Source of the DNA: Pseudoalteromonas sp. P1-9
GTDB taxonomy: Bacteria; Pseudomonadota; Gammaproteobacteria; Enterobacterales; Alteromonadaceae
Direction: 5' to 3'
Assembly (NCBI RefSeq): GCF_001399975.1
Contig: NZ_LKBD01000040.1
Location: forward strand, 1-40,436
Length of the DNA: 40,436 bases
In this document: one piece after another, positions 8,231 through 16,153 of the stretch
Numbering within the stretch: position 1 is the first letter of the stretch
Layout of the letters: each line of letters begins with the position of its first letter
Notes under the pieces: model-generated
What the model saw: the letters and a program-made list of their open reading frames with translations, nothing else
Databases searched by the model: none
What the model was told of the DNA's origin: nothing
Translations under genes and position numbers: made by a program

Positions 8231-8856
8231 GCATTCGCTCCATCAATAAACTGCTTAAGTGCTTTTTCAATGTGTGTGTGAACAGTTTCCATTGGTAAGC
8301 TGGCATCAATAGTAACAATTGAACTGTCGTTTTTTGAGGCATTTAAATACACTTCGCGAGTACGTTCAAAAAAGCTTAATTGTTCAAGCTCAATACGGTC
8401 TAACTCACCACGATTCGCAGCGCGCGCCAATCCAATCTTTGGGTCGATATCAAGGTATAATGTTAAATCTGGCTTTAGCTCGCCCAACACTATATCCGCC
8501 AAGGCTTCAAGTTTGTGCTTATCGATTTCACGGCCACCGCCTTGGTATGCTTGCGATGATAAGTCATGTCTGTCGCCTAATACCCAGTCGCCACGATTAA
8601 GCGCAGGGTTGATAACATTTTCAATCAATTGCGAGCGTGCTGCGTACATTAACAGTAATTCAGTTGCATCACTTACTTTTTCTTCATGTGTTGCTTTCAC
8701 TAAACTACGCAGCGATTCAGCAAGCGGTGTTCCACCGGGCTCTCGGGTATTAACAAATTTAACCTGCGCGTCATTTAATACGCGCTGACACACTGCAATT
8801 GCAGACGATTTACCAGCCCCTTCAAGGCCTTCAATAACAACAAATTTACCGTTCAT
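8227..8856 (-). CDS. tmk: Thymidylate kinase
   Basis: Tmk phosphorylates dTMP to dTDP for DNA synthesis. The 209-residue protein has the P-loop EGLEGAGKSS (9-18), the DR(x) motif in GDRHDLSSQAYQGGGR and the substrate-binding TREPGGTP (about 37-44); the EPGGTP segment and a lid region are as in the E. coli-type enzyme. Its ATG overlaps the mltG stop and its TGA overlaps the holB start, so mltG, tmk and holB are translationally coupled. Confidence 0.96.
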   Translation of the reverse strand: MNGKFVVIEGLEGAGKSSAIAVCQRVLNDAQVKFVNTREPGGTPLAESLRSLVKATHEEKVSDATELLLMYAARSQLIENVINPALNRGDWVLGDRHDLSSQAYQGGGREIDKHKLEALADIVLGELKPDLTLYLDIDPKIGLARAANRGELDRIELEQLSFFERTREVYLNASKNDSSIVTIDASLPMETVHTHIEKALKQFIDGANA

Positions 8857-9839
8857 TTTTTTAAAATATATTTCCTAACTGCTGCATTATGCTCAGCTAA
8901 TGTTTTAGAGAAATGGTGTTTACCATCTCCTGATGCAACAAAATAATAAAAATCAGAGTATCGTGGATTTAAAGTCGCGTAAATAGCCTGCTCTGATGGC
9001 ATAGCTATAGGTGTTGGCGGCAATCCATTAATACGATACGTATTATAATCGGTGTGACGTTTTAAATGCTCTTTTTTAATATCACCTTGATATTCATCCC
9101 CTAACCCATAAATTACTGTTGGGTCGGTTTGTAAGCGCATGCCCTTATGAAGGCGATTTATAAATACAGACGCAATTAAATCACGCTCTGCATTGTGACC
9201 TGATTCTTTCTCAATAATCGATGCAAGAATAAGTGCATCGTATTTTGATTTAAGTGGTACTGAGGTATCGCGGGTTTGCCATGCGATATCTAAGGTATTA
9301 GCCATTTTTTCATAAGCGCGGTTTAAAATATCTAACTGGCTATCACCAGCAGAATAATGATACGTGTCTGGGTAGAACCACCCTTCAGGATTAGTTTGAT
9401 TAATGCCCCACATGCTGAGTGTAGTTCGCAACGATTGCTCTGACACTAATTCTAAATACGGCGCATCTTTAAAGCTGGCTAACACTTGTTTAAAAGTTGA
9501 GCCTTCGACAATAGTAAACGCAAATTGATGATCGCGCCCTTTACTCATCTTTGAAATTAACGATAGCAAAGGCTGCGACTCAATTAAGTACATGCCTTGT
9601 TTTAATTCCACTAACTGAGGGTTTATTTTGGCGTATACCTTGAGCCAAAAGCAGTCGATTATCCAACCATTAGCTTTGAATGTGCGGCACATTGCGTTTA
9701 CGCCCGTGCCTGCCTTTACTTGATAAAGTGTTGGTTCAGAGATGCTAATTTGTGTTGCTTGTAATTGCTTAAGCTGAATACCCACAAAGGCAACCGCTGC
9801 AATTAAAGTCGTAAATAAAAACGCAATCGCTCGTATCAT
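8853..9839 (-). CDS. mltG: Endolytic murein transglycosylase MltG
   Basis: MltG is an inner-membrane lytic transglycosylase that cuts nascent glycan strands and so sets their length. The 328-residue protein has one N-terminal transmembrane anchor (about 4-22) and a periplasmic YceG domain. The catalytic region ILASIIEKE contains E210, which corresponds to the catalytic glutamate of E. coli MltG, and is followed by VFINRL and LQTDPTVIYG. A LysM-like part precedes it. Its ATG overlaps the pabC stop (ATGA). Confidence 0.94.
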   Translation of the reverse strand: MIRAIAFLFTTLIAAVAFVGIQLKQLQATQISISEPTLYQVKAGTGVNAMCRTFKANGWIIDCFWLKVYAKINPQLVELKQGMYLIESQPLLSLISKMSKGRDHQFAFTIVEGSTFKQVLASFKDAPYLELVSEQSLRTTLSMWGINQTNPEGWFYPDTYHYSAGDSQLDILNRAYEKMANTLDIAWQTRDTSVPLKSKYDALILASIIEKESGHNAERDLIASVFINRLHKGMRLQTDPTVIYGLGDEYQGDIKKEHLKRHTDYNTYRINGLPPTPIAMPSEQAIYATLNPRYSDFYYFVASGDGKHHFSKTLAEHNAAVRKYILKK

Positions 9840-10627
9840 AATGCTTGCTCGTTTAAAAATTGAAGTGCGTTTTCAAGGCTGTAGTAATGTGTATCAAGAC
9901 GTGTAATTGGTACGATCCCCATTAAGCTATTACAACAAAATAAATTATCTGCACTGTAGCAGTCGCTTAAAGAGACAGTATCAAATTTAATGTCGATATG
10001 CTTCGCTAAATGCGCTAAATAAACGCCAAACACACCCGATTTATCCAGTTTTGGTGTAATTAAATGGCCATTTTTTAACAGCACAATATTAGCAACTGTA
10101 GTTTCAATGACCTCATGATTACAGTTAAGTAAAAGCCCCTCGCTAACACCTTTTTGTTGTAATTCTTGCTTTGCTAACACCTGCTCCAAACGGTTAAGGG
10201 TTTTTAACCCTGCAAGTAAAGGATTGACTGCCAATTGCGTTGATAAGGTATCGAGGGCGATGCCCTGTTGTTTGATCGTTAAATAATTCTCAGGAAAATC
10301 AGAAGTGTAAATATAAACCTGCGGCACTTGTACGGTAGGCAGTTGATAACCCCGGCCACCTTGACCACGACTGACAATAACTTTGATAACGGCCAGAGAA
10401 TGGAGGCTTGCAAGCGCATTTATTTGGTTTTCAATTACTGATAAATCAACATTATTAAAATACAAACGCGCCACACAGCGCTCTAGCCGTGCTAAATGCT
10501 GCTCTAACAAACACGGTTTGCCATTTTCTACTTTAATGGTAGTGAAAAAGCCATCGCCATATTGCAATGCTCGGTCATTAGAGGCGACAGTTTGAGTTTG
10601 GCTATTTTTTATTATTGTTATGTCCAT
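9836..10627 (-). CDS. pabC: Aminodeoxychorismate lyase PabC
   Basis: PabC releases pyruvate from 4-amino-4-deoxychorismate to give p-aminobenzoate for folate synthesis. It is a fold-type IV PLP enzyme of 263 residues. Family features are the early RALQYGDGFFTT segment, the lysine in GLKTLNRLEQVLAKQEL expected to bind PLP, and EGLLLN. The ATG at 10627 is preferred over GTG two codons upstream. No Shine-Dalgarno sequence is visible, because a terminator hairpin and its U-run end about seven bases before the ATG. The gene therefore opens a second segment of the cluster, coupled to mltG-tmk-holB by ATGA overlaps. Confidence 0.92.
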   Translation of the reverse strand: MDITIIKNSQTQTVASNDRALQYGDGFFTTIKVENGKPCLLEQHLARLERCVARLYFNNVDLSVIENQINALASLHSLAVIKVIVSRGQGGRGYQLPTVQVPQVYIYTSDFPENYLTIKQQGIALDTLSTQLAVNPLLAGLKTLNRLEQVLAKQELQQKGVSEGLLLNCNHEVIETTVANIVLLKNGHLITPKLDKSGVFGVYLAHLAKHIDIKFDTVSLSDCYSADNLFCCNSLMGIVPITRLDTHYYSLENALQFLNEQAL

Positions 10628-10633
10628 ACACAC

Positions 10634-10661
10634 AAAAAAGCCTAGGAAATCCTAGGCTTTT
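10634..10661 (-). terminator. Terminator between fabF and pabC
   Basis: AAAAGCCTAGG (10636-10646), loop AAAT and CCTAGGCTTTT (10651-10661) form a perfect 11-bp stem. On the minus strand the stem is followed by TTTTTTG. It closes the fabF transcript and runs right up to the pabC start. Confidence 0.9.
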
Positions 10662-10687
10662 ATTCGCAATTCGATTTCTGCTAACGA

Positions 10688-11926
10688 TTATATCTTCTTA
10701 AATAATAAAGAGCCATTAGTTCCACCGAAGCCAAATGAATTACACAGCGCGTAATCCAATTTCGCATCGCGCGCAGTGTGCGCAACGTAGTCTAAATCAC
10801 AACCTTCACTTGGATTATCCAGGTTGATTGTTGGTGTTACTTTTTGGTCACGAAGCGATAAAATCGTTACGATTGATTCAACAGAACCTGCAGCTCCAAG
10901 TAAATGACCCATCATTGATTTAGTCGAGCTTACTAGCACATCACTTGCTGCAGCGCCATAAATAGACTTAACAGCGTTGGTTTCCGCAATATCACCTGCC
11001 GGCGTTGATGTACCGTGTGCGTTGATGTAACCCACTTGCTCAGCATTAAGGCCTGCGTCATTTAGTGCGTTTTTCATCGCTAACGCCGCGCCTGCGCCAT
11101 CTTCTGGTGGAGACGTCATGTGATACGCATCGCCACTCATACCAAAGCCCACAAGCTCAGCATAAATTTTTGCGCCACGCGCTTTTGCGTGTTCGTATTC
11201 TTCGAGTACGATTACACCTGCACCGTCTGCAAGTACGAAACCGTCACGGTCTTTATCCCATGGACGCGATGCTGCTTGTGGGTCATCGTTGCGTGTTGAA
11301 AGTGCGCGTGCTGAGCTAAAACCGCCCATACCGATTGGTGTTGATGCTTTTTCTGCACCACCTGCAACCATTGCATCTGCATCACCGTAGGCAATCATAC
11401 GTGCTGCGTGACCAATATTGTGAAGACCTGTCGTACATGCCGTAACAATCGAAATATTTGGACCTTTTAGGCCGTGCATAATCGATAAATGACCTGAAAT
11501 CATATTGATAATAGTTGAAGGCACGTAAAATGGTGATAATTTGCGAGGACCGCTGTTAAGTAATTTAACATGGTTTTCTTCGATAAGTGTTAGACCACCA
11601 ATACCCGAACCTACCGCAACACCAATGCGTTCAGCATTTTCTTCAGTTACTTCTAAACCTGAATCTTTAAATGCTTGTACACCAGCGGCAATACCGTATT
11701 GAATGAATAAATCCATTTTCTTGGTATCTTTTTTCGCCATATACAGTGTTGGGTCAAAATCTTTTACCAGACCCGCGAATTTAGTACCAAAATCAGACGT
11801 ATCAAAATGATCGATTAAACCAATGCCACTTTGACCCGCTAATAAACCTTGCCATGTTGAATCAACATCATTACCTAGTGGGGTTAACATACCTAGGCCA
11901 GTAACCACTACTCGACGTTTAGCCAC
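10688..11926 (-). CDS. fabF: Beta-ketoacyl-ACP synthase II (FabF)
   Basis: FabF condenses malonyl-ACP with acyl-ACP during fatty-acid elongation and in E. coli makes cis-vaccenate at low temperature. The 412-residue thiolase-fold enzyme contains the nucleophile motif TACTTGLHN, the catalytic His motifs NAHGTSTPAGD and GHLLGAAGSVE, and the terminal GFGGTNGSLLFKKI. The start is set at GTG 11926: GGAG lies six bases upstream at 11936-11933, and the protein then begins in register with E. coli MSKRRVVVTGLG. The ATG at 11932 abuts the GGAG and is too close to use it. It is separated from acpP by two tandem terminators. Confidence 0.95.
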   Translation of the reverse strand: MAKRRVVVTGLGMLTPLGNDVDSTWQGLLAGQSGIGLIDHFDTSDFGTKFAGLVKDFDPTLYMAKKDTKKMDLFIQYGIAAGVQAFKDSGLEVTEENAERIGVAVGSGIGGLTLIEENHVKLLNSGPRKLSPFYVPSTIINMISGHLSIMHGLKGPNISIVTACTTGLHNIGHAARMIAYGDADAMVAGGAEKASTPIGMGGFSSARALSTRNDDPQAASRPWDKDRDGFVLADGAGVIVLEEYEHAKARGAKIYAELVGFGMSGDAYHMTSPPEDGAGAALAMKNALNDAGLNAEQVGYINAHGTSTPAGDIAETNAVKSIYGAAASDVLVSSTKSMMGHLLGAAGSVESIVTILSLRDQKVTPTINLDNPSEGCDLDYVAHTARDAKLDYALCNSFGFGGTNGSLLFKKI

Positions 11927-11960
11927 AGTCATCTCCAAAATATATTAGGTGCAGATAATA

Positions 11961-12015
11961 CAAAAGCCCTAATGAGGGCTTTTGAAAAACTAAAGGCAGC
12001 TGGAATGCTGCCTTT
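11961..12015 (-). terminator. Tandem terminators between acpP and fabF
   Basis: Two perfect hairpins lie in a row: AAAGGCAGC-N6-GCTGCCTTT (11992-12015), followed on the minus strand by TTAGTTTTTC, and CAAAAGCCCT-AATG-AGGGCTTTTG (11961-11984), followed by TATTATC. They would end most acpP transcripts before fabF and let acpP be made in excess, as its abundance requires. Confidence 0.85.
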
Positions 12016-12031
12016 AATGTCTATGCTTTAA

Positions 12032-12268
12032 TTACTCAGCGTGAGCAGTAACGTAATCGATAGCTGCTTGAACTGTAGTGATCTTCTCAGCTTCTTCGTC
12101 TGGGATCTCAGTGTCAAACTCTTCTTCTAGAGCCATAACTAGTTCTACAGTGTCTAGTGAATCAGCGCCTAAATCATCAACAAATGATGCTTCTGCTTTT
12201 ACTTCTTCTTCTTGAACACCTAGTTGCTCTACGATGATTTTTTGAACACGTTCTTGGATGTTGCTCAT
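12032..12268 (-). CDS. acpP: Acyl carrier protein
   Basis: AcpP carries growing acyl chains as thioesters on 4'-phosphopantetheine. The 78-residue acidic protein has the modification site S37 in GADSLDTVEL and the usual four-helix pattern. The start has a good ribosome-binding site (AAGGAAAAAAG). It has its own promoter upstream and tandem terminators downstream, so it can be expressed as a monocistronic high-level transcript. Confidence 0.97.
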   Translation of the reverse strand: MSNIQERVQKIIVEQLGVQEEEVKAEASFVDDLGADSLDTVELVMALEEEFDTEIPDEEAEKITTVQAAIDYVTAHAE

Positions 12269-12317
12269 TCTTTTTTCCTTAATTAAAAAACGCTTTTGCG
12301 TTATTTTTCAGATTGCG

Positions 12318-12350
12318 GCGTAGTTTACGCTGCAAAATTTTATGATTCAA
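12318..12350 (-). promoter_or_regulatory. acpP promoter with short palindrome over -10
   Basis: TTGAAT (12350-12345), 17-base spacer, TAAACT (12327-12322) on the minus strand gives a good sigma70 promoter about 47 bases before acpP. The palindrome GCGTA-N3-TACGC (12318-12330) overlaps the -10 box and could bind a repressor. It has odd spacing and does not match the FabR operator. The promoter is likely; the operator is a guess. Confidence 0.55.
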
Positions 12351-12445
12351 GATTCATTTCGATTTTTATTATCTGGTCGAACCTCATAAATCTAAAACTA
12401 ACCTTTTATCGCCTACTTTCACCGCAATTTCAACCCTAAATTAAA

Positions 12446-12479
12446 CAATTTCGCCGAAATTGCGATAAGCGCATGCGCT
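12446..12479 (-). repeat. Hairpin at 3' end of fabG
   Basis: Two palindromes are adjacent: AGCGCATGCGCT (12468-12479), which includes the fabG stop region, and CAATTTCG-C-CGAAATTG (12446-12462), followed on the minus strand by TTTAATTT. The second may act as a weak terminator after fabG. The rest of the 209-bp gap to acpP holds the acpP promoter. Confidence 0.45.
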
Positions 12480-13224
12480 AGATCATGTACATGCCGCCGT
12501 TTACATGCAAAGTTTCGCCTGTTACGTACGCCGCTGCGTCAGATGCTAAGTAAGCTACTGCCGCTGCAATTTCGTTCGGTTGACCTAAACGGTTCGCAGG
12601 CACGTTAGCAAGCGTTGCTGCTTTTTGATCATCTGTAAGCTCATCAGTCATATCTGTTTGAATAAAACCAGGCGCTACTACGTTAACCGTAATGCCGCGA
12701 GAAGCTACTTCACGCGCCATCGATTTAGAAAAACCGATTACGCCTGCTTTTGCTGCTGCATAGTTAGCTTGACCCGCATTACCCATAGTACCAACCACTG
12801 AGCCAATATTGATAATACGGCCATTTTTCTTTTTCATCATTGGACGTAATACCGCTTTTGATAAGCGGAAAATTGACGATAAGTTAGTATCGATAATGTC
12901 ATCCCACTCGCTATCTTTCATACGCATAAGTAGGTTGTCACGAGTAATACCCGCATTATTTACTAATACATCGATATCGCCTAAGTCAGCTTTTACTGCA
13001 GCAAGTGTCGCTTCAATTGATTCAGCGTCGGTAACGTTAAGTGCATAACCTTTGCCGTTTTCGCCTAAATAATCACTAATTTTACCTGCACCGCCTTCGC
13101 TTGTTGCAGTACCTGCAACTTTAGCACCTAGCGATACCAGAGTTTCAGCAATTGATTTACCAATACCACGGCTTGCACCAGTTACTAGTACTACTTTGCC
13201 TTCTAAAGAGAATAAGTTACTCAT
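12478..13224 (-). CDS. fabG: 3-oxoacyl-ACP reductase FabG
   Basis: FabG reduces 3-ketoacyl-ACP to 3-hydroxyacyl-ACP with NADPH. The 248-residue short-chain dehydrogenase has the cofactor motif VTGASRGIGKS (14-24), NNAG (about 88-91), catalytic serine in NIGSVVG and the YAAAK motif (Tyr and Lys of the active site). The terminal VTGETLHVNGGMYM is typical of FabG. It follows fabD by 15 bp and probably shares its transcript. Confidence 0.96.
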   Translation of the reverse strand: MSNLFSLEGKVVLVTGASRGIGKSIAETLVSLGAKVAGTATSEGGAGKISDYLGENGKGYALNVTDAESIEATLAAVKADLGDIDVLVNNAGITRDNLLMRMKDSEWDDIIDTNLSSIFRLSKAVLRPMMKKKNGRIINIGSVVGTMGNAGQANYAAAKAGVIGFSKSMAREVASRGITVNVVAPGFIQTDMTDELTDDQKAATLANVPANRLGQPNEIAAAVAYLASDAAAYVTGETLHVNGGMYMI

Positions 13225-13239
13225 AAAATTTTCCGTAAA

Positions 13240-14172
13240 TTATGCGTCTAAAACGCTAGAAAGAGTGTTTAAATCGTTAACTGCAGCGCAACTTACCGAT
13301 TTATCAATACGTTTTGCAAGACCCGTTAATACTTTACCTGGACCAAACTCATAAGTCGTTGTTAAGCCATCTTGCGCTAATTTTTGTACTGTTTCAGTCC
13401 AACGAACTGGGCTGTAAAGTTGACGTACTAATGCATCTTTAATTGCTTCGCCTGCACTTTCTGTCGCTACGTCAACATTATTAATTACTGATATTTCAGG
13501 TGTATTAAATGTAATCGCTGCTAAATCAGCTGCTAATTTATCAGCTGCTGGCTTCATTAATGCACAGTGTGACGGTACGCTAACAGCAAGTGGAAGTGCG
13601 CGTTTTGCACCTGCTTCTTTACACAGTTCACCAGCTCGCTCTACTGCTGCTTTTTGACCAGCAATAACAACTTGACCAGGTGAATTAAAGTTTACTGGCG
13701 ATACTACTTCGCCTTGCGCTGCATCTTCACATGCTTTTGCAATTGCATCATCGGCTAGACCAATAATTGCGTACATTGCGCCAGTACCCGCTGGTACTGC
13801 TTCTTGCATATAAAGGCCACGTTTTTCAACAAGCTTTACTGCTTCTGAAAGTGAAATGACACCTGCACAAACTAATGCTGAGTACTCACCTAAGCTGTGA
13901 CCAGCCATAGCACTTGGCTTTTCGCCACCTGCTTCAATAAAGTGACGATAAATAGCCACACTTGACGTTAATAACGCAGGTTGAGTACGGTGCGTTTCAT
14001 TTAATGATTCTGCTGGACCATCAAGCACAAGTGCTGCTAAATCGTAACCAAGTGCGTCACTTGCCTCGGCAAAGGTTGCTTTAACAACATCTGATTCTGC
14101 AAGTAGTTCAGCCAACATGCCCACAGTTTGTGAACCTTGGCCTGGAAATAAAATCGCTGTGTTATTTGACAT
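13240..14172 (-). CDS. fabD: Malonyl-CoA:ACP transacylase FabD
   Basis: FabD moves malonyl groups from CoA to ACP, feeding all condensation steps. The 310-residue protein has FPGQGSQ (9-15), the nucleophile elbow GHSLGEYSAL with the catalytic Ser near 92, and the conserved PSHCALM His region near 200. In most relatives fabH precedes fabD; here plsX does, with a 72-bp gap containing a terminator-like hairpin. Confidence 0.96.
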   Translation of the reverse strand: MSNNTAILFPGQGSQTVGMLAELLAESDVVKATFAEASDALGYDLAALVLDGPAESLNETHRTQPALLTSSVAIYRHFIEAGGEKPSAMAGHSLGEYSALVCAGVISLSEAVKLVEKRGLYMQEAVPAGTGAMYAIIGLADDAIAKACEDAAQGEVVSPVNFNSPGQVVIAGQKAAVERAGELCKEAGAKRALPLAVSVPSHCALMKPAADKLAADLAAITFNTPEISVINNVDVATESAGEAIKDALVRQLYSPVRWTETVQKLAQDGLTTTYEFGPGKVLTGLAKRIDKSVSCAAVNDLNTLSSVLDA

Positions 14173-14187
14173 AGTTTCTTCTTCTAT

Positions 14188-14215
14188 AACAAAACAAAAC
14201 CAGCATTTGCTGGTT
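14188..14215 (-). terminator. Terminator-like hairpin between plsX and fabD
   Basis: AACCAGC-ATTT-GCTGGTT (14198-14215) is followed on the minus strand by TTTGTTTTG (14196-14188). It sits where fabH is expected and may partly end the yceD-rpmF-plsX transcript. The U-run is interrupted, so termination may be incomplete. Confidence 0.6.
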
Positions 14216-14244
14216 ATAAGATTCTTTTGGTGGTGAAAGTGCCG

Positions 14245-15318
14245 CTATTTGTTGCACGGTGAACAAAGTGGATCATTTTCCTCATTGTCCAACGCGAGTT
14301 GTTGCCCTTTCAGCGCAGCAAATCGTGCTGCTATTTTCTCAGGAAGTTGCTTTTCAACCTCCCGCACGGCTTCATTTATCGCAGCCAAAAATGCGGGCGA
14401 TTTTGCATTACCGTGACTTTTAACCACAATACCGCGTAATCCTACCAAACTTGCACCGTTATACTGGTCGGGGTTCATCTTTTTATAGAGTTTTTTTAGC
14501 ACTGGAAACATTAAAAGTGCTGCGGCGCGGTAAAAAATGCTTTTTTTGAGGGTTTTATTTAGTTTATGAATGATCATTTTGGCAATACCCTCACAGGTTT
14601 TTAATGCAATATTGCCAACAAAGCCGTCACATACAATAACATCGGCCTTGCCTTTGAAAATGTCGGTGCCTTCACAATAACCGATGTAGTTAAGTGCATT
14701 TGATTGTTCAAACAGCTCTGACGCGCGTTTGATATCTTCATGCCCTTTAATATCTTCTGCGCCGATATTGAGTAACCCCACAGTTGGGTTTTCGATACCT
14801 TGCGATTGCTCAGCAACCACACTGCCCATTACGGCAAAATCAAACAGGGTTTCTGGATCTGCAGTAACATTGGCCCCTAAATCCAATAAGTAAACTGGTT
14901 TAGGTTTTTCAGTTGGAACCGAACTGATTAATGCGGGTCGGCTAATGCCCGGCAGCATTTTTAAGATGCAATAAGCCATCGCAAACAGTGCACCAGTATT
15001 GCCGGCAGATACACATGCTTGTGCTTCTCCTGATTTAACTAAATCAAGGGCTTTTCGCATTGAGGAATCTTTTTTACAGCGTAACGCTGTGGATGGTTTA
15101 TCGTCGTTATTGACGACTTCGCTACAGTGCTTAATCTGTAATCGAGGGTGTTGCAAAACGTCGAGCTTTTCAAGCTCTGTGCGAATAAGCGTTTCGTTAC
15201 CGCATAATATCAAGGTGATATTATCGTGCGAATTTACAGCTTCAATTGCTGCAGGCAACGAAGAACGGGGGCCGTAATCGCCCCCCATTATATCTAACGC
15301 TATGGTTAGATTAGACAT
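14245..15318 (-). CDS. plsX: Phosphate acyltransferase PlsX
   Basis: PlsX is a peripheral membrane enzyme that converts acyl-ACP to acyl-phosphate, the donor for PlsY in phospholipid synthesis. The 357-residue protein begins TIALDIMGGDYGP, the PlsX signature, and contains VSAGNTGALFAMA and VCDGFVGNIALKTCEG. The ATG at 15318 is used; an extra TTG codon directly upstream is unlikely. It lies 13 bp behind rpmF, the usual order rpmF-plsX. The end is rich in charged residues and finishes NDPLCSPCNK, a small divergent tail. Confidence 0.95.
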   Translation of the reverse strand: MSNLTIALDIMGGDYGPRSSLPAAIEAVNSHDNITLILCGNETLIRTELEKLDVLQHPRLQIKHCSEVVNNDDKPSTALRCKKDSSMRKALDLVKSGEAQACVSAGNTGALFAMAYCILKMLPGISRPALISSVPTEKPKPVYLLDLGANVTADPETLFDFAVMGSVVAEQSQGIENPTVGLLNIGAEDIKGHEDIKRASELFEQSNALNYIGYCEGTDIFKGKADVIVCDGFVGNIALKTCEGIAKMIIHKLNKTLKKSIFYRAAALLMFPVLKKLYKKMNPDQYNGASLVGLRGIVVKSHGNAKSPAFLAAINEAVREVEKQLPEKIAARFAALKGQQLALDNEENDPLCSPCNK

Positions 15319-15331
15319 CAAAATAGCTCTA

Positions 15332-15499
15332 TTAAGAAACTACTTTTTCGCCTTTGTAGTAACCGTCTGCAGTTACGTGGTGACGACGGTGCGTTTCACC
15401 TGATACTGGATCAACTGTTAGAGTTGGACCATTGATCGCATCGTGTGAACGACGCATACCACGCTTAGAGCGAGACTTCTTGCTTTTTTGTACAGCCAT
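15332..15499 (-). CDS. rpmF: 50S ribosomal protein L32
   Basis: This basic 55-residue protein of the large ribosomal subunit reads MAVQKSKKSRSKRGMRRSHD at its N-terminus, the conserved L32 start, and has no zinc-finger cysteines, as in E. coli. A ribosome-binding site AGGAGATAAGGCA precedes the ATG. It lies 11 bp after yceD and 13 bp before plsX, the conserved yceD-rpmF-plsX unit that ties ribosome production to phospholipid synthesis. Confidence 0.96.
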   Translation of the reverse strand: MAVQKSKKSRSKRGMRRSHDAINGPTLTVDPVSGETHRRHHVTADGYYKGEKVVS

Positions 15500-15510
15500 T
15501 GCCTTATCTC

Positions 15511-16035
15511 CTAAGAATCTTTCTTAAGTTGTTTCAAAATTTCAAATGGATTTGGTTTGTCATCTTCTGCTTCTATTTCACCAAAGCTCAAAGGCTTTTC
15601 TGAAAATCTGCAATGAGACTCTTCATGCATCGGTACTATTGGGATGGCTAACATTAATTCATCTTCAACAAGTTGATGTAAATTAATTTCACCTTCCTCA
15701 TCCATCTCTACTACGTCATAACATGACGGTAGATGCTCAGATGACTTACCTATACCTATTGGCGAATAAGCAAAGTCTAGTTCCAAATCCAACCCTAACT
15801 CTTCATTACAGCGCTGACAAATGGTTGTAATGTTGGCGTTGGCATGGCCTTCAACAACACTAATTCCCTGTTCGTCTTTTCTGAAATGAATTTTAACTTC
15901 GACCTCACCCTCGTTCCGTACAACCACATCGAGTAATCGAGGAAGTTGCTCGAACAACACAATACCGTCATAAGTGACCTGTTTTTGTGCGGTTCGTATA
16001 GGATCAAGCGTGATCGGAATCTTCACCTTTTGCAT
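15511..16035 (-). CDS. yceD: YceD / DUF177 family 23S rRNA accumulation protein
   Basis: This is a 174-residue DUF177 protein. In E. coli YceD is reported to be needed for normal 23S rRNA accumulation, and plants have a homologue with a related role. The conserved CQRC pair (about residues 97-100), the acidic middle and the ending KPNPFEILKQLK support the call. The frame is open 21 codons further to 16098, but E. coli YceD begins MQKVKLPLTLDP and this frame has MQKVKIPITLDP at 16035. A strong promoter is embedded in the upstream extension, which also favours 16035. Confidence 0.92.
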   Translation of the reverse strand: MQKVKIPITLDPIRTAQKQVTYDGIVLFEQLPRLLDVVVRNEGEVEVKIHFRKDEQGISVVEGHANANITTICQRCNEELGLDLELDFAYSPIGIGKSSEHLPSCYDVVEMDEEGEINLHQLVEDELMLAIPIVPMHEESHCRFSEKPLSFGEIEAEDDKPNPFEILKQLKKDS

Positions 16036-16044
16036 AGGGGCTGC

Positions 16045-16073
16045 ATCATATAGATTGTTAGACTTAGAGTCAA
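16045..16073 (-). promoter_or_regulatory. Promoter of yceD-rpmF-plsX operon
   Basis: TTGACT (16073-16068), 17-base spacer and TATGAT (16050-16045) on the minus strand is a near-consensus sigma70 promoter. The predicted start, about seven bases on, falls only two to four bases before the yceD ATG, so this transcript would be almost leaderless. No Shine-Dalgarno sequence precedes that ATG. Confidence 0.65.
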
Positions 16074-16153
16074 AATAAAATTCAACTTTCCTTTGCATTT
16101 AGCGCAATTGAATCCTATTCTGCGCAAAAAGTAAGTATTCGATGAAAATTATC

